DNA from: Costus lasius
Lineage: Eukaryota > Streptophyta > Magnoliopsida > Zingiberales > Costaceae
Reading direction: 5' to 3'
Length of the DNA: 64,000 nt
NCBI GenBank assembly: GCA_027563935.2
Contig: CM050446.2
Location: forward strand, 24,555,501-24,619,500
This document shows, piece after piece, positions 28,285-39,249 of the stretch. Positions within the stretch are counted from its first letter, which is position 1. The number at the start of each line of letters is the position of its first letter. The translations under genes and the position numbers were made by a program. The notes below the pieces were generated by a model. The model saw only the letters and a list, made by a program, of their open reading frames with translations, did no database searches and was not told the origin of the DNA.

Positions 28285-28292
28285 AAAAAAAA
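28285..28292 (-). terminator. Pol III terminator of tRNA-Lys
   Basis: A run of eight T on the minus strand starts 8 bases after the tRNA 3' end. Confidence 0.75.
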
Positions 28293-28299
28293 TTACACG

Positions 28300-28372
28300 C
28301 GCCGTCTGTGGGAATCGAACCCACGACCACGTGGTTAAAAGCCACGCGCTCTACCAGCTGAGCTAAGACGGC
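28300..28372 (-). tRNA. tRNA-Lys, anticodon UUU
   Basis: The 73-nt gene folds as a standard cloverleaf. The acceptor stem GCCGTCT pairs with AGACGGC plus discriminator G. The D arm TAGCTCAGCTGGTAGAGC contains box A. The anticodon arm GTGGCTTTTAACCAC has TTT as anticodon. The T arm GTGGGTTCGATTCCCAC contains box B. There is no intron, and a T run follows for Pol III termination. All stems are fully paired, so it looks functional. Confidence 0.96.
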
Positions 28373-29039
28373 TTGAAAATTTGGCTTTTATTTTTCTTCT
28401 TTATTCTTTGTGTGTGGGGTTTAACAACAGAATTAATTTGAATTTAATTGCATATAAAGTAATAAAACAAATAAGTCAATTTTCACAAAACATAGAGCTA
28501 TGACAAAAGCAAGTGCTAAAATATTAATAATGAAGAATAATAATATTATCCATATTACATAATAAAATTATAAAAGAACTATAGATGTAAAAATCTAGGG
28601 CTAGTTTGGGGCTGATTCTGTTTCTGGCTGCTGGTTGGAGTGGCTATTGGTTGGAGAATTTGCTGGTTGCAAAGTGGCTGGCTAAAAAAAGCAAAAGCTG
28701 TTTGGGAAATTTTCATTGCTGGTCAACAGAATAAAAACAGCTTTCGTTCTCTAGCAATAATTGACAGAGCTGGCTCTTGGCGCACCTTGGGGTGTTTCTT
28801 CCAAGCATGAAATTGAAAGGTCGAAGATTGCATGGAGGAATTAAGTTTGCATTTGGAAGGTTCAAATTACAATAATTAAGAACCAAATAGAACTGCAACA
28901 CAATCATCTGTTCTTCTGTTCCAAATACATGATTATGTACATGGATAAGGATTGTAAAGAGGAAATGAAGAACAGAGAACAAAAAGATCCAAATCGAAGA
29001 TAGAGAAGAAGAAGATGAAGAAGAATTGAGCATATTTGA

Positions 29040-29262
29040 TCAATCGTACCACTTGCATCTCCAAGCGGAAACAGAGAAGAGAGGTCGATCCTGCCAGCAC
29101 ATCATGAAGCAACCGGATTCCTCCCTCAGCTTGTAGCCGTCGCAGTCGAACCCCTGCAGCAGCCGTCTCTCCTGGAGAAGGCAGTAATAGCTCAGCAGCA
29201 CCACGGCGAAGCCGGCAGCCTCCATCCTCTGCGCCCAGCGCTCCAATCCAAGTTTCACATCA
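29040..29262 (-). pseudogene. GRAS-domain C-terminal fragment, SCL3-like
   Basis: The minus-strand frame reads LERWAQRMEAAGF, then LQERRLLQGFDCDGYKLREE, then CWQDRPLFSVSAWRC, and stops after KWYD. This is the C-terminal part (SAW motif) of a GRAS transcription regulator. The RRLLQG...DGY...CWQDRPL/SVSAWRC pattern is closest in my memory to SCARECROW-LIKE 3, a gibberellin-signalling factor. About 70 residues of a roughly 450-residue protein are present. The natural stop is retained but the N-terminal side is joined to unrelated sequence and a (GA)n run. It lies inside a PIF-like element, so it is a captured fragment and not a gene. GRAS is secure; the SCL3 subgroup is likely. Confidence 0.85.
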
Positions 29263-29308
29263 ATAAAGAAAGGGACAGAGTTGAATACATAACGCACAGA
29301 GGCGGAGA

Positions 29309-29310
<2 letters not shown>

Positions 29311-29368
<58 letters not shown>
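29311..29368. repeat. (GA)n microsatellite
   Basis: A nearly pure GA run of about 29 units inside the PIF-like element. It makes LSLSLS in one open frame, which is not meaningful. Confidence 0.95.
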
Positions 29369-29369
<1 letters not shown>

Positions 29370-29542
29370 CAATCCAATCCAACAGAAGAGACGCGAGGCT
29401 GCAAGCAAGGGCGCAACTGCAACTAGTTGTCGAACTATCGGCGACTGCCCCCTCGCCCTCCTCAATCGATCAGTCTTTCTGGATCAAATCCCGCATCAAA
29501 GCTTACACTAGATTTGAGGCGATAGCGGCCGAGGAGGAGTGG

Positions 29543-29825
29543 ATGGATCCCGGCCCGACCACCAGCAGTTGCAGCGGTAGGGCGGCCGAGTTCCCGGCTG
29601 GCTTGTGCATTCTCCTCGTCGATGACGATGCCACCTGCCTCAAGGTCATCGAGAGGATGCTCTTGAAGTGAAGCTACGATGGTATCACTCGCTTCCATTT
29701 CGATCCCTTGGATTCCGAAAAGCAGTCTTCTTTTTGACTCGGTTAGGGTGCACGTAGTGACGACTTGCACGCAGGCGGCGGAGGCGCTCTCGGTGCTCCG
29801 CGAGAGGAAGGGGCGGTTCGACCTG
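29543..29825 (+). pseudogene. Type-B response-regulator receiver fragment, intron retained
   Basis: From an ATG at 29543 the frame reads FPAGLCILLVDDDATCLKVI and ERMLLK, then a TGA stop at 29669 where family members have a Cys codon (TGC to TGA fits one change). After SYDG comes a GT-AG intron (29682-29757), and the next block continues TTCTQAAEALSVLRERKGRF and DL, then diverges. This is the first half of the receiver domain of a type-B ARR-like cytokinin response regulator, with the acidic DDD pocket but without the phospho-acceptor Asp region and the Myb-like domain. The conserved intron shows that capture was from genomic DNA, not from mRNA. It lies in the PIF-like element, in opposite orientation to the GRAS fragment. 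Confidence 0.88.
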
Positions 29826-30239
29826 GAAGGCAGCTCTCAGCTGGCAGACGCGTAGATCTGGAGGTTGGAGCAGGGTCGGCGGAGCTAGATCTGGAGGTCG
29901 GCGAGGCGGCGGAGGTCGGCGGGAGTAGCTCCAGCGAGGCGTGGAGCCGGCAAGATGCGGAGACAGACGAGCGTGGCGTCAGAAGCTTTTCGGAAGAGTT
30001 TCGGAAGAGGAGACATGTCCAAAGCTTTTTCGAGAGAGGAGAGAGAACGTCACGGGTAATGACTTCGAAAGGAGCGTCACGAGCTGATTCCCCAAGAATC
30101 ACCCGATTAGCTGCTTTTTTCGGCCAGCAGATAACTGCTGGTGGGCGGCCAGCCGCCCCAAACACCTACTTGTGGTTAGAATCAGCTGGCTGCACCCGCA
30201 AAAGCAGGTGGCCAACAGCCCAAAACGCAGCCCTAATAA

Positions 30240-31795
30240 TTTTCATACCTTGAATTTCATTACCTTGTCTAATGTCTTTCATATGAAAATCATAATAATA
30301 TTAGGGGTGATAATAAAAAAATATTATCAAAGTAGAAACAACTATGGCCGATATTAAAAAATTTCCTTATATATTATATATATACCAAAGTAACTGGTAC
30401 AGACGCTGTACTAGTATTGGTCTATATCCAACCGGTATCTAAGATTATGTTACAAATGATTCCACCGATTTTTATTTAATTATAAAATGGTTTAAGTTTC
30501 TAACCTTCCGTTTCATTTAATTTATTTTAGTATCTTTCGAGAGATACGTCTTCTCTGTGAGAGATGTTTGTTCTACACAAATTAAAGAAATTTTTTTATG
30601 AATTAAATTAAATAATATTAATAGCGTATTGACTCCAAGACTTGAATTTACTTTGAGTAAGCAATTACATTTCAGGATGGAATACAATCCTTAAAGATTG
30701 GTCTACAATGCTATAATTATTAATAATTTAGTTAATAAATAAAAAAATATTATTTACAAATATAAATTTAATTAGTTTAATTATGCATGTTCAGATTCTT
30801 ATATATATTGTTTGAATAGTATATTGACATGTAACTTGTTTAATAATCTAATATTTGATTTAAATCTTTGAAATATGAGGGTTGTATTTAATAAAAAAAT
30901 AAATTAAATAGGTTAATATACCATTAAATATCTATTGAATCCATTAAACAACCATAACCCAACAACCATCTATACACATCAGCATAAGTCATACAATTTT
31001 TAAGATGACCGAGTTTTACTTTTTTTAGCTTTTTTTTTCTTTTTGATAACTAAATAATTTTTTCTAGTTTTTACTTAAAAAAAATTACTTAACAGTGGAG
31101 CCAAAAAGCCAATGGGGCCAAAGAAGCCCTACGACTAAAAATACATAGTCATATTTGAAGAAATCGATATAGATATCATTTATGTGTGTTATATAAGACT
31201 TTTTGAAAATCAACAAACATAATAATTAAACTAAATAAAAATAATATATTCTATAACTTTTATTTAATCTAAATATAAATGACACAAGACTAAACTATAT
31301 AAAAATATTATTATAAAAATATTTATATAATAATTATTTTATTATTATTTATATTTTAATAAAAAAATATTTATTTATTTATTTATTATTGAAATCGCAT
31401 ATCAGATACTACTAGATATTTGCATCACTAAATTCAAACCTTATTAAAATCTGACCTATTAAACTTAAACTCATCCCATTTAAAGAAATGGGTGTCCGAA
31501 TTCGATGTAAACGGATCCCCAACGCTATCCACGTAACTACAGTGCTGTGCATCAAAATCTAGGGATTAGATTTAGAAAATAGGAAACCCGAAAGAAGGTA
31601 GAGGAGGAAAGAAAAAAAAAAGGAATTTTGAAAGGAGAAAATGGAGAGAATAGATAGATGCTTAATGCTTTGCGTTGTTCCTCCGCTTAGATTAACGCAC
31701 CACGCACATCAAAGAATAAACCGACGCCTCCGTCTAAAAGCATAGGCCACCTCCTCCGCCTTTTACTTTCTCAACTTCTCCTCCTGCTCTTATTA
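30240..31795. other. AT-rich intergenic DNA, no gene seen
   Basis: The first ~120 bp match the flank of the diverged duplicate at about 39.1-39.24 kb. A GAATTCGATGTAAACGGATCC word near 31498 may be a decayed transposon end. Nothing else is recognised. Confidence 0.4.
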
Positions 31796-31796
31796 A

Positions 31797-32280
31797 GGCC
31801 ATGTTTAATAGGGAGGAAGGGAGGAGAGAAGGAAAGAAAAGAGGGAAGGAAAGAAGTTTTCCCTTATTTAATACAACGGATGGATGGATAAACAGACGGA
31901 TTTTTTATCCATTTTCTGTCCAAACGCGGTCCGCCCAAATCGGGCGGAAACAACTGTACACGTCCCGTCCAAAGCAATGCCCACGTCTTCCTTAACGTTG
32001 CCGTCGCCCTTCACCGTTGAAGTCGTCGCTCGCCCTCGCCTTCGCCGTTGTCAGTTGTGCGCTCGCCCTCGCTGCTTTCGCTGCTCGCTCTCTTGCAGTC
32101 GCGGTTTGCGGTCGCTGCTTGCCGTCGCCACTTGTGAGCTCTTCGCTCGCCGACGCCACTTGTGAGCTCGCCCTCGCTGTCGGTGCTAGCCAATGCCTCT
32201 TGAGCTCGCCGTCGCCATCGCCGCACCACACCGCCGCTATCGAGCTCGGTAATAGCTCTCGTGCGCGTACATGGTCAGCC
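31797..32280. repeat. Possible DNA-transposon end followed by C/T-rich tract
   Basis: TAAGGCCATGTTTAATAGGG followed by a GGAAGGGAGG run and, further in, CCGCCCGATTTGGGCGG in reverse looks like an inverted member of the family whose ends lie at about 1420 and 59190. The tract at 31990-32260 is pyrimidine-skewed CGCTCGCC sequence like that at 13.95-14.4 kb. No second terminus was located. Confidence 0.3.
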
Positions 32281-32425
32281 TCACCGCATATGCTATACAT
32301 GTGAACCCATCTCTTTCCCTCTTCCTTCCCTTTCCCCTTCTCCTTCCCTTTCCCTTCGTTCTTTCCCTCCAGCAACTAGAGACCTCAATCCAATTCCCTC
32401 TCTCTCTGTCTCTCGCGCTCTCTCC

Positions 32426-33133
32426 ATGACTTCTTCTCACTACAAGGCAGACGAAAACAAGAAATATACAGACTGGATATACAGTCAGGTACTTGATTGC
32501 AATTCTAAAGCATCATCTCTGCTGCTACTAATCAATCTCCTGCTGGACTACAATGTACACGAGAACAAGTTGGTAATCGAAGGCATCGCACTGGACGTCA
32601 CCTGGGGCAAAGATGAATGCTACTGGACAATCCCTACCGACCCCGAGTAATCTATCGATCTATATCGATCTATCTGTCTATCTGTCCATTGCCTGAATAT
32701 GTCTAAATGAATCGGTGGATGCAGAAAGCCGCTGCAGCTGCATAAGGTGTCGTGGCTGGAGGTGAGTTGCCGCATCCCCATGAAGAAAATTGAACTGAAA
32801 GCTGGCATGTCGTACAAGGTGGAATTCGAGGTGAGCATGAAGCCGGAGAGTGCGTTCGGGTGGAGCGGCTGCCCCATGTACCTGCTGGTCAACGCCGGCT
32901 TGAAAGGAAACTTGTGGAAGGCCACATACCTCAGCCTGTTAACGAAGAACAGAGGAGAGGCAGGGACCAAACGGATACCTTCCGACGCCACGCCCCTCAT
33001 CTTCACCGTCTCCAAGGATGACCTCGATCCCAATTCCAACGCCGAACTCAACTTGGGCTTGTTTGAACTTTGGAAGGGCAGGTGGAAGGGAGGCCTCAGC
33101 ATCCACAAAGTTATCATCACGCTTGCCAATTAG
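32426..33133 (+). CDS. PP2-like (Nictaba-type) lectin-domain protein
   Basis: This encodes a phloem-protein-2/Nictaba-domain protein, a family of nucleo-cytoplasmic or phloem lectins that bind N-acetylglucosamine or mannose-type glycans and respond to stress and defence signals. Exons are 32426-32646 and 32725-33133 with a 78-bp GT-AG intron; the joined frame is 209 residues. The typical family run spans the splice: ECYWTIPTDPE, then KPLQLHKVSWLEVSC. It continues with AGMSYKVEFEVSMKP, AFGW and, near the end, FELWKGRWKGGLSIHKVII. The N-terminus (MTSSHYKADENKKYTDW) resembles PP2-A members without extra F-box or TIR domains. The ATG at 32426 follows a CT-rich leader; an in-frame upstream ATG at 32261 would add a low-complexity peptide and is unlikely. 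No signal peptide or membrane segment is seen. Confidence 0.9.
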
Positions 33134-33283
33134 CTGCCACAACTAAACCACGCATATAATCTTGTTCTATGCATCTATTTATGTGTTATCGTAATAACGA
33201 GTGTTCTTCTTCTCTACCCTGTTCGTCCAAGTAATAATCTATGCGTGCTTATTGTTATTTACATATACTTTTGTGTATGTTAG

Positions 33284-33400
33284 TGACGAGGACGAGGACA
33301 TAAAACACAGGCTAGAAGATCTAAAAGAGCTCATCAAAAGCATGTTCGCTATCGAAGCAACTGAATTTAATTTTATCAGGTTGTTATATTTTCTTTTATT
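33284..33400 (+). other. Possible short coding remnant after the PP2-like gene
   Basis: A charged, helical-looking stretch (SDEDEDIKHRLEDLKELIKS followed by MFAIEATEF) begins about 150 bp after the PP2-like stop. It could be a lost 3' exon or a fragment of another gene. I do not recognise it. Confidence 0.2.
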
Positions 33401-33499
33401 AGTTATGGTATTTTATATTTTTGGCATGTATTTTTTTACAATTCCTACTAGGACATAATTGTCTAAATTTAGCTAGTTTAGTAGTTTATTTAAACGTTA

Positions 33500-36480
33500 T
33501 AATTCTTAAAAAAAAATATCAATTTTACTGAATAAAATTTCTTCTTTTGCTTCAGCATTTGCATTCTCGCACCGTGAGGGTGCTAGCCATGAGGGCTAGA
33601 GTTTCCAGTCGTCGGATTTCCATCCCCCATCCCCGCTGTGATTCACCGTTCCTTCGCCGAGTATCCTGTCATCCCGAGTTTACCAGCCGAACCCAACAGT
33701 TCGCTGTCCCCTTCCTTCGTCCAGATCCTTCACCCGACAACATTCCTTTGAAAGGAACGTCACCACCCTCTTTTCCTACACCTTCGTCGATCCCAAATCC
33801 CTCCCTTCACGTCAAACCCACCGCCACCAATACTCACTCTTCCCTCTCCTTCACCCCACGATCGCCGCCGCCATCCTCCACGAACGATAGCCAAGCCTCA
33901 TCAAACCCTATATTCCTCTCCCTATTTTGTTGATTCCACCGCCTTCACATCTGCTCACCGCCACATCTGCTTGCCACCTCCATCTTCACATATCCCGCCA
34001 TTATTCTCACTCACCGATTAAATCTCGCCAAGACCAACTCCACCACTTCTCGGCAACGACTCCCTTAGAGTCTCTCCACGATCGTAGCCGTTCAACACCA
34101 AATCCGGCGCCATCCTTCCCTCTCGCCAGTCGCCCCGATCTAGCTACTGCCCTCTTCAAATGCCGTCCAGGCCGCTTCCACTATCTACGACGAGTTCTCG
34201 TCACATATCTCTGAGAGCGCGCCCCATCTTCACCCCATCCAACGCCGTGACCTTACGTCTCTCTCTATTCCAGCCCCGCCACCTCTCTTTGGTTGCCGAT
34301 GACAGTATCTTCGGACGTCGCCAGCATCCCGATCAATTCCTTCGGCACCAATATCCTCGGACGTCACTAGCACACCGCCAGGCAGATCAGATGTCGACGA
34401 CACCAACCTTCTGCTCCAAAGCCGATGCCCTATTCTGGTTCAACGTCCGCCTCATTTCTTCACGTATTCGTGAAGTGGCTGGAAGGAGTAATGAGGTACT
34501 GATTCGATCCAAAATTGGTTCCATCTTGATTCTGGATTAAGTTGAAATCGACCCATTAGAAAAGTATAATTCTCTAATTTTTTTATCTTAATTTAGGCAA
34601 TTTCACTTATTATTGACGATCGTATCTGCCTTATAATTCTGTGCACGCTTGATATAATCTTCACTAAAACTTAAGAGCATATTTATTTAGTCATTTGAAT
34701 TGTAGATTTACTGTTATTGCCTCTCGAGATTTTGCCACGATATCTGAAATTAGTAATGAAATTTAACCTTATACCCTAGTGTAGGAATTTACATCACCTC
34801 ATATATTTCCCCTACATCAGTTGGCCAGTCGAGCGGCCAAAGGATACTAACGTATGCCATGATTCCTGTTTTAATCCGAGGGGACAAGGTTTCTAAAAAT
34901 TTCGAGGAAAATCGGTTTCCTAGAAAACACACTCCTTACCTTGTGTGCTATCGAGTGTTATTCTCTAAAAATTTTGCGTCTAGATTCAATGTGTTTTCCA
35001 TTATTTCCTTCCAATTTTTCGTCCAAGGAAACATAACTTAGTTCTCCAATGAGGTATTTCTTGGATGCATGTGTTCATGTATTTAATAACCAACACATTG
35101 TTCATTGCTTAATATAGTTGAATCATGCAAACTATATTGTGTTTTTAATATGTTTTTCATTCTTTCTTTCCAGTTTTTCGTCCAAGAAAATACAATGTTA
35201 GCTATTGTGTGTTTTAGAGTGTATCCCCCCAACTCTAAACCATTATGAATAGGGGGTACCCTATGTTTATATAGGGCCAAGTTCTTTTCCTCAAAAGTAT
35301 GGGTAGATTTGAATTAAATCTATGATTATTGTAATATGTTATCAAGGTCTATATATTGGCAACCTACTTAATTTGTTTATTTAGTTGTGTAATTGTTTTT
35401 TTTCTTTTTGAATTAGCATGATGAACAAATCATTTTATTAATATCTTATTAATTATGTTTTCACTTTAAAATGTTGAATTTAATTTATCAAGCTATTGTC
35501 CTCTAAAGTGTAATGCCTCTAGATTTGACTTATATTCATTATTTAGCATAAGTTACTTATATTTATATAATTCAAACATTCTAATCTTTCATGTTCTTCG
35601 ATTAATGATAAAATTTACACATTTTATATTCAAACTTTTTCATTCTCTCTCTCTTCCCATTGTTTAATCAAGATTATAAATTTCCATATAAATACATTGA
35701 GATTATTGTATTTTGGCAATAGATTGCCCTTTTTGTAGTATCTATAATAAGTAAAAATGTCCACTATTCAAGAACCTCTTGATCTTCTCAAAAGAATATG
35801 TTTTTATAATAAAAAAATTGAAGAAAAGAAAACTATTTTCTTCTCATTTACTTAAAAGAAAAAAAAATATCTTTTCTATTTGATTATAATCAAATAGGAT
35901 CAAAACTAAGAATTGGCGATGGTCCAAGTTTAAAGAATATATTCTTCATGTATGGCCTTTTAGGGGAATGTATTCTTCGTACTCAACAACCTCTTAGAGA
36001 ATATATTCTTCAGCAAGGAGTGATTCTTTGAACAAAATGATATAACTTAGTAATTAGTAACGTACACATTTTGCTATACATAGATTAAATGAAAGTCGTA
36101 TATAATAAAGCATACAACACATTAATAATCTTACTAACTTATACTATTATGCGTGTATTAGACCATACTAAAGACATGGCATACACATTAGACAATGTAT
36201 AATAAACTCTTAACATTGTCGAGATAGCACTATTGCTTAGCATTTTTTTCCCTAACTCCGTACTCCATGTTTTCTAATCACATGCTAACAAATTTTCAAG
36301 TGAAAATTACCTATTTTGAGCATGTAGGACTAGCAAAATAGTTTATCTTTAAACCGTTTATTTTCAAGGATATCCATTTTGATTAAAAAAGAAATAGTAG
36401 TTGTCAAATCTCATCTTTATTAATTATTTGCTATGTCAAAAAGATTAATAATACTAATCTCATTTTCTTATGTTGTAGTT
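33500..36480. other. Repeat-like intergenic DNA, no gene seen
   Basis: 33547-34540 is C-rich with many CCACCGCC/TCTTCACC words, resembling transcribed parts of a retrotransposon, but no termini were found. TTTTCGTCCAAGGAAA-like words recur at about 35015 and 35175. Three GAATATATTC-type palindromes lie at 35930-36015. The rest is AT-rich. Confidence 0.35.
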
Positions 36481-36492
36481 CAAAGTTTAGAA

Positions 36493-38540
36493 TGTCACGC
36501 CCCAAACAAACACTAACTTAACTAAGGTTATCAAATTACTCGTAAAGCACGACAAATGTAACCCATATGACAACATATCCTCTATAAACTAATCAAAATT
36601 CATAATACACAATAGTTTAACATGTATATATATAATCACTACTATGTAAAAAAAATAACCAGTATTATCAAGGTATTAAATGCATATAATTATAAACTAT
36701 ACAAAAAAAAAAAAAAATCAAAATTAGGCAATCTAAAACTAAGTCAAAATGAATCTGATCGATCAAAATACTAACACAAAGATTGGTACAACCCGATCAA
36801 CTAAAATGCCAAGATATAGGTAGCAACATCAACTCTCTGTATCAATACAATAGATTAGCACTAACATCTCTAACTATCTATTAGATGTTGACATAAACTC
36901 CAGGGTCTATGTAGTCTCTAGATCTAGCTATCAACAGTATCAGGGGCAATTTCTATACCTAGAAGCAAAGCAATCGGAGTTAGCTCAAACGGCTCAGTAG
37001 GAATCAATAGATATGGTAATTCATCAAATAACTATGATAGAATAATCTACCATACAAATGTTAATCAACGTGATAAGAAGCAACATCAATAAAAGTATGA
37101 AAACCACATATGCGTTGTGCAATCAAGAGCAATGACTATACAATGCTCCATTACAAGCCTGCACTCTAATAAGAGTGTTTCCACCGTTGCTCACACGATG
37201 GAACAACTACCTCAACTGACAGCTCGGAGGTGTTGCATCCAACACCTAGGTAACCCTAAAAAAATCCAAAAGGACTCAATCTAGGAAACCTACCAATCGG
37301 CCCCATAGCTGTGAAATGACATCTGATATCATCCCTAGTCCATTGGCTTATAAGGCTCAACCCTAGCTACTATCAACCATATAAGATTACAATGTAGCAT
37401 GACAAATCATGTAACTGCCCGATGGGTAAATATCATAATTATGCAACATGGATCCATGGCTCAATAGCCCATAACTCAACAATGCAAGCATCACAAACTC
37501 AATAATAATGTAGCTACCATGAGACCCATGTAACAACATCACACAAGCATCCGTATGCATGAATAAAAGACAACACATTGAGTACAAAGGGTACTGAACT
37601 AATATCAAACAACAAAGTTACAAGATATCATGATATTTATCAACTACTCAATATAACATCTATACCATGATTGCAAAGGTCAGAATAAGATTCCCACCTG
37701 TATCACAGTAGCTCATAGTACGCTTAAAGCTCTATGTCCGAAGACCTCCTCGACCAACCTTGGTCCGAGTAACACCTATAACAATACAAAATATATCACA
37801 TAACAATTACATCAACTGATATACTAGTCTAATTTAATTATATAAAATCCTAACCTAGTATACATGTATGTGTACGTATACCCATATATACGTACGTATA
37901 TGTGTACACACAAAATCTTTCTACACCTTAATTAATATTAATTATTTTAATATTTAACTCATTTGATTATTACTATCTACTTGGATTAATCTGGTATATA
38001 TGTATGTATATGTATACATATATGCATACATAGCTAAATTTTAACCTATAATTAGTCAAACACACATTAGGGTTAGCAAGGATGTGTTCTTTACCTGAAC
38101 CAGCAATAAGGAAGGGTCAGCAGCAGCACATGGTGACAAACGATGGCACAACAACGAAGTAGGCGTCATTGGTGCTGGAGGTGAACCCACGCTAACCAAT
38201 GACGAATGACAGCCCAATGGTGAACGGCAGCGGATGGCAAAGCAGCCAACTCCGACAAGGAAGAAGGCAGCGCCGATGCTCGAACACACGTGAACATACC
38301 GCAAAAACATAGCTGGAGAGGTCGACCTACACCTACCGACGAAGGAGGAGAGCTGGGTGTCGCCGGAGCTTGAACGACGGCAAACTTGGCATCCAATGTG
38401 TGAGGCGGTGGTGAAATCAGAAGAAGCAGTAGGCGATGGAGAGAGAAAGGAAATAGATTAATTAAAATTTTCTATTTTGCAATTTAGTCCATTGGTGTAC
38501 AAAAATTTTAAATACGTGCTTGGACCACGTGGACACGACA
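36493..38540. repeat. Putative Ty3/gypsy LTR-like sequence, limits uncertain
   Basis: TGTCACGCCCC at 36493 and GGACACGACA ending at 38540 are LTR-style inverted ends. The interior, with TAGAGATGTTAG and CCGAAGACCTCC-like text and a GC-rich segment at 38.15-38.4 kb, resembles plant gypsy LTRs in style. The 5-bp flanks (TAGAA and GAATA) do not match, so either the limits are wrong or this is an internal fragment. Confidence 0.3.
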
Positions 38541-38763
38541 GAATATATTTGTTTAACATTTGATTACTATATTTTAATAATTTTATGTGTATTTTATAGC
38601 TTGTAAAAAATAAATTAATGTTTATATATTTTGGTTATGTGGTGTAACAAAAGTGCTATTGTGTAAAAATGTAAATCGGAGTAAAAATTCTGAATTAAAG
38701 AGTAAAAAATAAGCAAAAACATTATTTTTCATCAAATTTATATTAGAAAATAAAAATGTGTAC

Positions 38764-38831
38764 TTTGTATGTAGAAATCAAATCCATGACCAAGTTAAAA
38801 GCCACGTCCTCTATAGCAAAACGAAGACAAC
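38764..38831 (-). pseudogene. Decayed tRNA-Lys copy
   Basis: AGTTAAAAGCCACG, TCCTCTA and ACGAAGACAA line up with the intact tRNA-Lys at 28300-28372, but the acceptor and D stems no longer pair and several bases are missing. Flanking DNA to 39.24 kb also matches the flank of the intact gene, so it is part of a duplicated segment. Confidence 0.75.
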
Positions 38832-39240
38832 TTTGATGCAATATTTTTATTTTATAGTATATTTTCTATATTGTGTTAAACAAGATAATTAATTTAAATC
38901 TAATTACATATTAAGCAATTAAACAAATAATTCAATCTTAAGATAAAATAGAGCTATAACAAAATAGGAATAAGCTTTTTATAAAAAAACAAAAAAAATA
39001 TTAATAATAAAGAATAATTATAGTACCCAAATTTATTTAAGACTTTTCATATATAATAAACTTATAAAAGACCAATAGATTTAAATGATTTTCTTGCCTC
39101 CCCTAATGTCTATCATACAAAAAAAGAACCAGAAGATTTAATCTAAAAATCATAAAATTAGTAGGGGTGATAATGAAATATTGTCTAAGCACAAAAATAG
39201 ATCTGTCATTAACAATATTTTTATATTGTGATGGAAAATA
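38764..39240. repeat. Diverged copy of the tRNA-Lys locus (28.3-30.36 kb), lacking the PIF-like element
   Basis: After the tRNA remnant, words such as AATTAATTTAAAT, AAACAAATAATTCAAT, ATAGAGCTATAACAAAA, AATATTAATAATAAAGAATAA, CTAATGTCTATCATA and TAGGGGTGATAAT appear in the same order as at 28.38-28.59 and 30.24-30.33 kb. The PIF-like element is absent here. Confidence 0.75.
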
Positions 39241-39249
39241 ATATAAGAA

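Larger units (their letters stand above)
28598..30233. mobile_element. PIF-like element carrying two host gene fragments
   Basis: The 1636-bp element starts GGGCTAGTTTGGGGCTG and ends with the imperfect inverted form (GGGCTGCGTTTTGGGCTG when read from the right end). Ends and CTGCTTTTGC subterminal words match the element at 3110-4608. Flanks are CTA on the left and TAA on the right, so the 3-bp duplication is not clean. Inside lie a GRAS C-terminal fragment (-), a (GA)n run and a type-B response-regulator fragment (+) with its intron. A flank-related site without the element exists at about 39080. No transposase is present, so it would depend on another copy. Confidence 0.75.

Noticed and set aside
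29040..29465. 141-codon ORF as a complete gene
   Set aside because: Only the last ~74 codons resemble a GRAS protein. The rest is a (GA)n-encoded Leu-Ser run and transposon sequence, so it is a captured fragment.
38764..38831. Second functional tRNA-Lys
   Set aside because: Acceptor and D-stem pairing is lost and bases are missing. It is a decayed copy.
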